Of a DNA stretch of 64,000 nucleotides, positions 61,431 through 64,000 are shown piece after piece (position 1 is the first letter of the stretch; every line of letters starts with the position of its first letter). The notes under the pieces are model-generated. The model did no database searches, was not told the origin of the DNA, and was given only the letters and a program-made list of their open reading frames with translations. A program made the translations under genes and the position numbers. Origin of the DNA: Saksenaea vasiformis B4078 (lineage: Eukaryota; Mucoromycota; Mucoromycetes; Mucorales; Saksenaeaceae); the NCBI GenBank assembly GCA_000697055.1, contig JNDT01002355.1, positions 124,001 to 188,000 on the forward strand. Direction: 5' to 3'.

Positions 61431-63715
61431 ATGTCCATTCAAGCCGAACTCCCAGAAACTACCTCCATGTCTACTCCAAATTCGACAGTCATTGGACAGC
61501 CTACTTCAGAACGATCAGATCGCTCCGAGTCCAACACGCCACAGCAACCCGAAAAACTGAACAAAGAAAATGAACCGAGCACCACACCAAATAAGAATAA
61601 TATCGAAACGAACGAAGAGTAAGTTCCGCTAATGAGAGTCAAACTTTTATGTCTGAGCCTGTAAAAGTTACCAAGCAGTGAGCAAAGCCCTTCAAGTCTT
61701 GCGTTATCAATTAAAAAGAGCGACACAAGACGTGGAAGTACTCAATGCGCTCAAGGCAGAGGCAATAGCACGGCCTTTTGAATTTGTAGCGGAATTAAAG
61801 TGTAAGGTAACAAAAAAAAGAGCGGAGAGGACCCATTTTCGTTTTTTTTTGGTAACCCGCATATAGAAATTAAGAAAACGCGTCCCGCGACTACAAAAAA
61901 TCGTGTCAACGCCCGAGATCGACTGGTCTAAGTATCGGTTTCTACCAGAATCACGCATCGTCCAGCAGTCAGGTAAATTGGCGCGTGGGATGGCTCGTTG
62001 GCTGACAATTTTGTTTTTTTTTTAATCTTAGCGGCCATATCTTCCGTTGCACAGTACTATGCTGGTCAAGTCAAACGGTCTCCTTATCGTGTGAGTTAAT
62101 CACAATGGCTTCTGTATCGATTGAAATATTGACAAATGTGCACAGAGTATCCTCGATACAAATGTACCACCATCCACGGTAGAACCAGCACCACCTACAC
62201 CAACTGTAGTCAAGACGATGCAACGGGAACTCGCCAAAGCTTCACAAGCAATCGGTCAAGTTCCATCTCGTGCAGCCTCTGTATCCGACTTTTCTGATAG
62301 GGAATCAGATGACGAAAGTGAAATGGGTATGGGTGGTAAATCTGTAGCTAAACGACGGACGTCCATGGCACAGACTGGTGCTGAGCTGAGGAATGGATTT
62401 ACACCGGACAGCAACAACTGGGCTCCAAACGCATCAGAAAGGTGAACGAAAAAGAACGTACGTTCTTCTTTGTGGCTGACAAGCATCTAGTAGTAGGCCT
62501 ATGACGCCTCAATTCAGAGCGCTTGAGCCTAAGCTGTGCGAAGATTCCGACAGCATATCAGAACAACAAACGCCAACCCATAATCAACCATGGACGGATG
62601 AGGAACAGGTAGAAATCTAATCGGAAGCAGGGGAACTGTCGCTTACACGTAGTATAGCGTCGATTGGAGGAGTTGCTGGAAATCTATCCAGATGAACCTG
62701 TACAGGCTCAACGTTTCAACAAGATTTCGAAAGCACTAGGAACCCGTACAGCAAGACAGGTGGCCAGTCGCGTGCAAAAATACTTTATCAAGCTAGCAAA
62801 ATTGGGGTTGCCTGTCCCCGGAAGAATCACGATTCCTGTAAGTAGCCGTAAATAACTAGTAGTGTTCATAATTCAACAGCCTTCTTGTTTGCCAAAGAGC
62901 TCCCACGGAAGTAGTCAGGGCGGAAGAGCGAGAGGACGAGGGAACACCAAAGTATCTAAACCGAAAGTAAGAGGAACTGGACCGGCGATAGGACGGCCAA
63001 AACCTTCCATGAGAACGTCAGGCACTGGGTATAACGTCATGGTATCTGGGGGGATCACGAACACAAGGTATACATATATACATGCGTTGATCCTACGTTT
63101 CATGTGTTTTACACCGTAATTTATTTTTAGGATATCTGGTGCGCATTATTTAACCGCTCATGCCTCGCCGTCATTGCTCATGTCCGATGATGACGAAGAT
63201 ACGGACGTAAAAGAAATGATGCTGAAGGTCGCTAAACCGACAGCGAAAAAGGTAAGTTCAGTACATCCACGTTGCCCATATTAAATCCAGTTTAGATGGA
63301 TGTGAATGGGAGTGTGGATGGATTAGCGTCGGATGAAGGCATTGGTGAGGCGATACACGAAGGCTATGCGGTAAATCATTTATATCAGTTAGACGACACA
63401 AGTTACTCAACGTATTATGTGTAGTGCGATGGCTGTGGCTGCGAACCGATTGTGGGAGTGCGTTACAAGTGTACTGCATGCGATATTAGTGAAGAGGTTG
63501 ATCTTTGTAGTCGGTGCATGGCAATAGGCACATTTACAAATGGTAACGAGTTCATCTGTACAGACATCCATACTGAATGCTTTTATCTACCAGACCATCA
63601 TACATTAGACCATACATTTGAAGCTGTTCGGACCGCAAATCCACTTCCTTATTATGCCGACAATGACTATGCATCACCGGAATACTTGGGTGAATACAGT
63701 TATTTAGGCTTTTAA
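61431..63715 (+). CDS. ZZZ3: ZZZ3-like protein with Myb/SANT and ZZ zinc-finger domains
   Basis: The start is at 61431. Exons include 61431-61618, 61668-61806 and 61867 to about 61973, and the gene runs through about ten exons to 63715. A coiled segment ([20 protein letters not shown]) is followed by a region equivalent to the ZZZ3 middle part. The Myb-like domain (about 62600-62850) reads [20 protein letters not shown], then [20 protein letters not shown], closely following animal ZZZ3. A basic RGRG segment follows. The C-terminal ZZ zinc finger (about 63424-63520) has the expected CxxC pattern (CDGC, CTAC, DLCSRC). ZZZ3 is a subunit of the ATAC histone acetyltransferase complex in animals; a chromatin role here is inferred from that. 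The last 60 residues beyond the ZZ finger carry no recognised domain. Confidence 0.88.
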
Positions 63716-63827
63716 AGCTTCTTGTAAATTGTATATATACACTTATGTAATTCTTCATTGTTTTCCGCAAAAAGCATTTTAAAACAGAGCGTTCCTTAAC
63801 CATTTGATATAATTTTCATTGTGCTAC

Positions 63828-64000
63828 TTATCTGCGTTCGTTGATGGATGCCTGAAGTTGCAGGATCAACGTCTGTAGTCTGCGGCCTACTTTGGCATCG
63901 TTACACAAATACTGGTCAAAAGCATGAATGATGTGACCCATTTGTTGAGGCATAGGCATCGATTGGGGATTAAGCATGCAATGAAAGAACGAACGCCAGA
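63828..64000 (-). CDS. 3' end of an unidentified gene (partial)
   Basis: The minus frame ending at 63828 is open to the window edge and encodes a C terminus with helical character (MPMPQQMGHIIHAFDQYLCN, then VGRRLQTLILQLQASINERR). It is convergent with the ZZZ3-like gene. The family is not recognised from this fragment. Confidence 0.55.
   Translation of the reverse strand, partial: WRSFFHCMLNPQSMPMPQQMGHIIHAFDQYLCNDAKVGRRLQTLILQLQASINERR

Overview
This window comes from an early-diverging filamentous fungus, most likely Mucoromycota (Mucorales-like). The evidence is short GT-AG introns of about 45-61 bp with CTAAC/CTGAC-like branch sites, compact housekeeping genes (mitochondrial DNA polymerase gamma, GAL10-type epimerase, ALYREF/Yra1, AP-3 mu, an F-BAR/SH3 protein, a ZZZ3-like Myb/ZZ protein), a two-domain LysM secreted protein, Fanzor/TnpB-like remnants and a pogo-type transposon. 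No species assignment is possible from the sequence alone.

The dominant feature is an expanded gene family, eight copies in this window, here labelled A to H. Each copy has the same five-exon plan (tiny exon 1 of 18-39 nt; exon 2 of 357 nt; exon 3 of 154 nt; exon 4 of 144-153 nt, 183 nt in B; then one long terminal exon). Exons 2-4 plus the start of exon 5 encode a domain that resembles the fungal MACPF-like fold. It is followed by an acidic low-complexity linker and a long array of Sel1 (TPR-like) repeats. A, C, D and G have intact reading frames. H has one premature stop near its C terminus. B has two in-frame stops in exon 4 that lie inside a possible 54-nt intron. E (truncated, no Sel1 repeats) and F (several frameshifts) are pseudogenes. 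The C-terminal repeats of A and H are exact 99-bp periods (33 residues instead of the usual 36), with adjacent identical units, so the array is expanding and contracting at present.

Layout: 0.45-0.9 kb Tc1-like remnant; 0.97-3.8 kb copy A; 4.1-6.3 kb decayed genes, one with a PD-(D/E)XK-like stretch; 6.9-7.7 kb alpha/beta hydrolase; 8.1-11.5 kb DNA polymerase gamma; 13.6-22.9 kb tandem copies B, C, D; 23.4-24.3 kb Fanzor-like remnant; 25.0-27.0 kb pogo element nested in a Tc1-like remnant; 27.2-34.7 kb copies E, F, G; 37.4-41.2 kb decayed Fanzor-like gene; 42.6-43.8 kb GAL10; 44.6-45.3 kb LysM protein; 47.6-51.4 kb F-BAR/SH3 gene; 52.9-57.6 kb copy H with its flanks, an inverted segmental duplicate of about 0.6-4.9 kb; 57.8-61.2 kb ALYREF and AP-3 mu; 61.4-63.7 kb ZZZ3-like; 63.8-64 kb the 3' end of an unidentified gene.

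The single-copy genes are unrelated housekeeping functions and do not form a pathway. The repetitive family with its mobile elements forms an accessory, fast-evolving island threaded between them. The most interesting hypothesis is that the MACPF-like/Sel1 family is a variable recognition-effector repertoire. That is inference from architecture and repeat behaviour, not shown by the sequence.
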